NCBI GenBank assembly: GCA_030622755.1
Contig: JAUXFT010000008.1
Location: 1 to 53,861, forward strand
DNA: 53,861 nt
Reading direction: 5' to 3'
Source: Aestuariirhabdus sp.
GTDB lineage: Bacteria; Pseudomonadota; Gammaproteobacteria; Pseudomonadales; Aestuariirhabdaceae
Shown: positions 53,602-53,861 of the stretch, piece after piece
Layout of the letters: every line of letters starts with the position of its first letter
How positions within the stretch are numbered: the first letter of the stretch is position 1
The notes under the pieces: generated by a model
The model's database searches: none
Told to the model about the DNA's origin: nothing
Seen by the model: only the letters and a program-made list of their open reading frames with translations
Translations under genes and position numbers: made by a program

Positions 53602-53602
<1 letters not shown>
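52868..53602 (-). CDS. trmB: tRNA (guanine46-N7)-methyltransferase
   Basis: This is a 244-residue SAM enzyme that methylates G46 in the variable loop of tRNAs. Landmarks are [36 protein letters not shown] (SAM motif), [30 protein letters not shown] and [19 protein letters not shown], the conserved catalytic and RNA-contact segment, with [19 protein letters not shown] at the end. Length is normal. Its start shares one base with the thiG stop (TGATG), so the two are translationally coupled, as in Pseudomonas. Confidence 0.97.

Positions 53603-53861
<259 letters not shown>

Overview
The window looks like a chromosomal segment of a free-living, probably aquatic gammaproteobacterium of the Pseudomonas/Cellvibrio/Marinobacter type. 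The case rests on gene order. pilG-pilH-pilI-pilJ-pilK-chpA-chpB-chpC, gshB-tonB-algH-ruvX, pilT-pilU, yggS-proC-yggT, metX-metW-DUF4426-rdgB-hemW and trmB-thiG recall the arrangement I know from Pseudomonas, but pyrR-pyrB-pyrC (between ruvX and pilT/pilU) and a DUF167 gene (after yggT) are absent. Base composition is near 50% GC by eye. No rRNA, tRNA, CRISPR array or complete insertion sequence was seen.

Layout. (1) 1-7.1 kb is accessory: the 3' part of an old-yellow-enzyme gene with an apparent frameshift at the window edge, an NYN-domain protein, a secreted alkylsulfatase of the SdsA type, a MerR/ZntR-like regulator with its stretched-spacer promoter driving a metal permease, and two convergent solute-binding proteins with no transporter beside them. 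(2) 7.4-12.9 kb, minus strand: the carbon operon tkt-epd-pgk-fba. (3) 13.1-17.9 kb, plus strand: a complete S-adenosylmethionine cycle unit, sahR-metK-ahcY-metF, headed by a 40-bp perfect palindrome and closed by a strong terminator. (4) 18.3-31.9 kb: rsmE, then the minus-strand Pil-Chp chemosensory operon that controls type IV pili, including a 2254-residue ChpA hybrid kinase with an in-frame 9-bp minisatellite. (5) 32.2-46.7 kb: housekeeping genes (glutathione, TonB, AlgH, RuvX, the twitching ATPases PilT/PilU, PLP homeostasis, proline, methionine, nucleotide-pool cleaning, HemW), interrupted by a dynamin-like GTPase gene. (6) 46.7-52.8 kb: an inserted-looking multiheme cytochrome cluster. 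It has a heptaheme cytochrome, an NrfB-like pentaheme, NrfC-like and NrfD-like proteins, and an octaheme cytochrome of the tetrathionate-reductase (OTR) family. (7) 52.9 kb to the end: trmB and the 3' part of thiG.

The most interesting region is the cytochrome cluster. It resembles the nrfBCD quinol-oxidising module, but the window contains no nrfA. The likely terminal enzyme is the octaheme protein, and an extra heptaheme cytochrome carrying one CX3CH haem site leads the cluster. Two FNR/Anr-like boxes (each 9 of 10 consensus positions) sit upstream of the first and last genes, which suggests induction under oxygen limitation. A C-terminal gene remnant on the opposite strand lies directly at the left border, as expected at an insertion scar. 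Together these suggest an anaerobic respiratory chain for an oxidised sulfur or nitrogen compound whose substrate cannot be read from the sequence.

All calls come from reading the sequence and from remembered family features. No database search was run.
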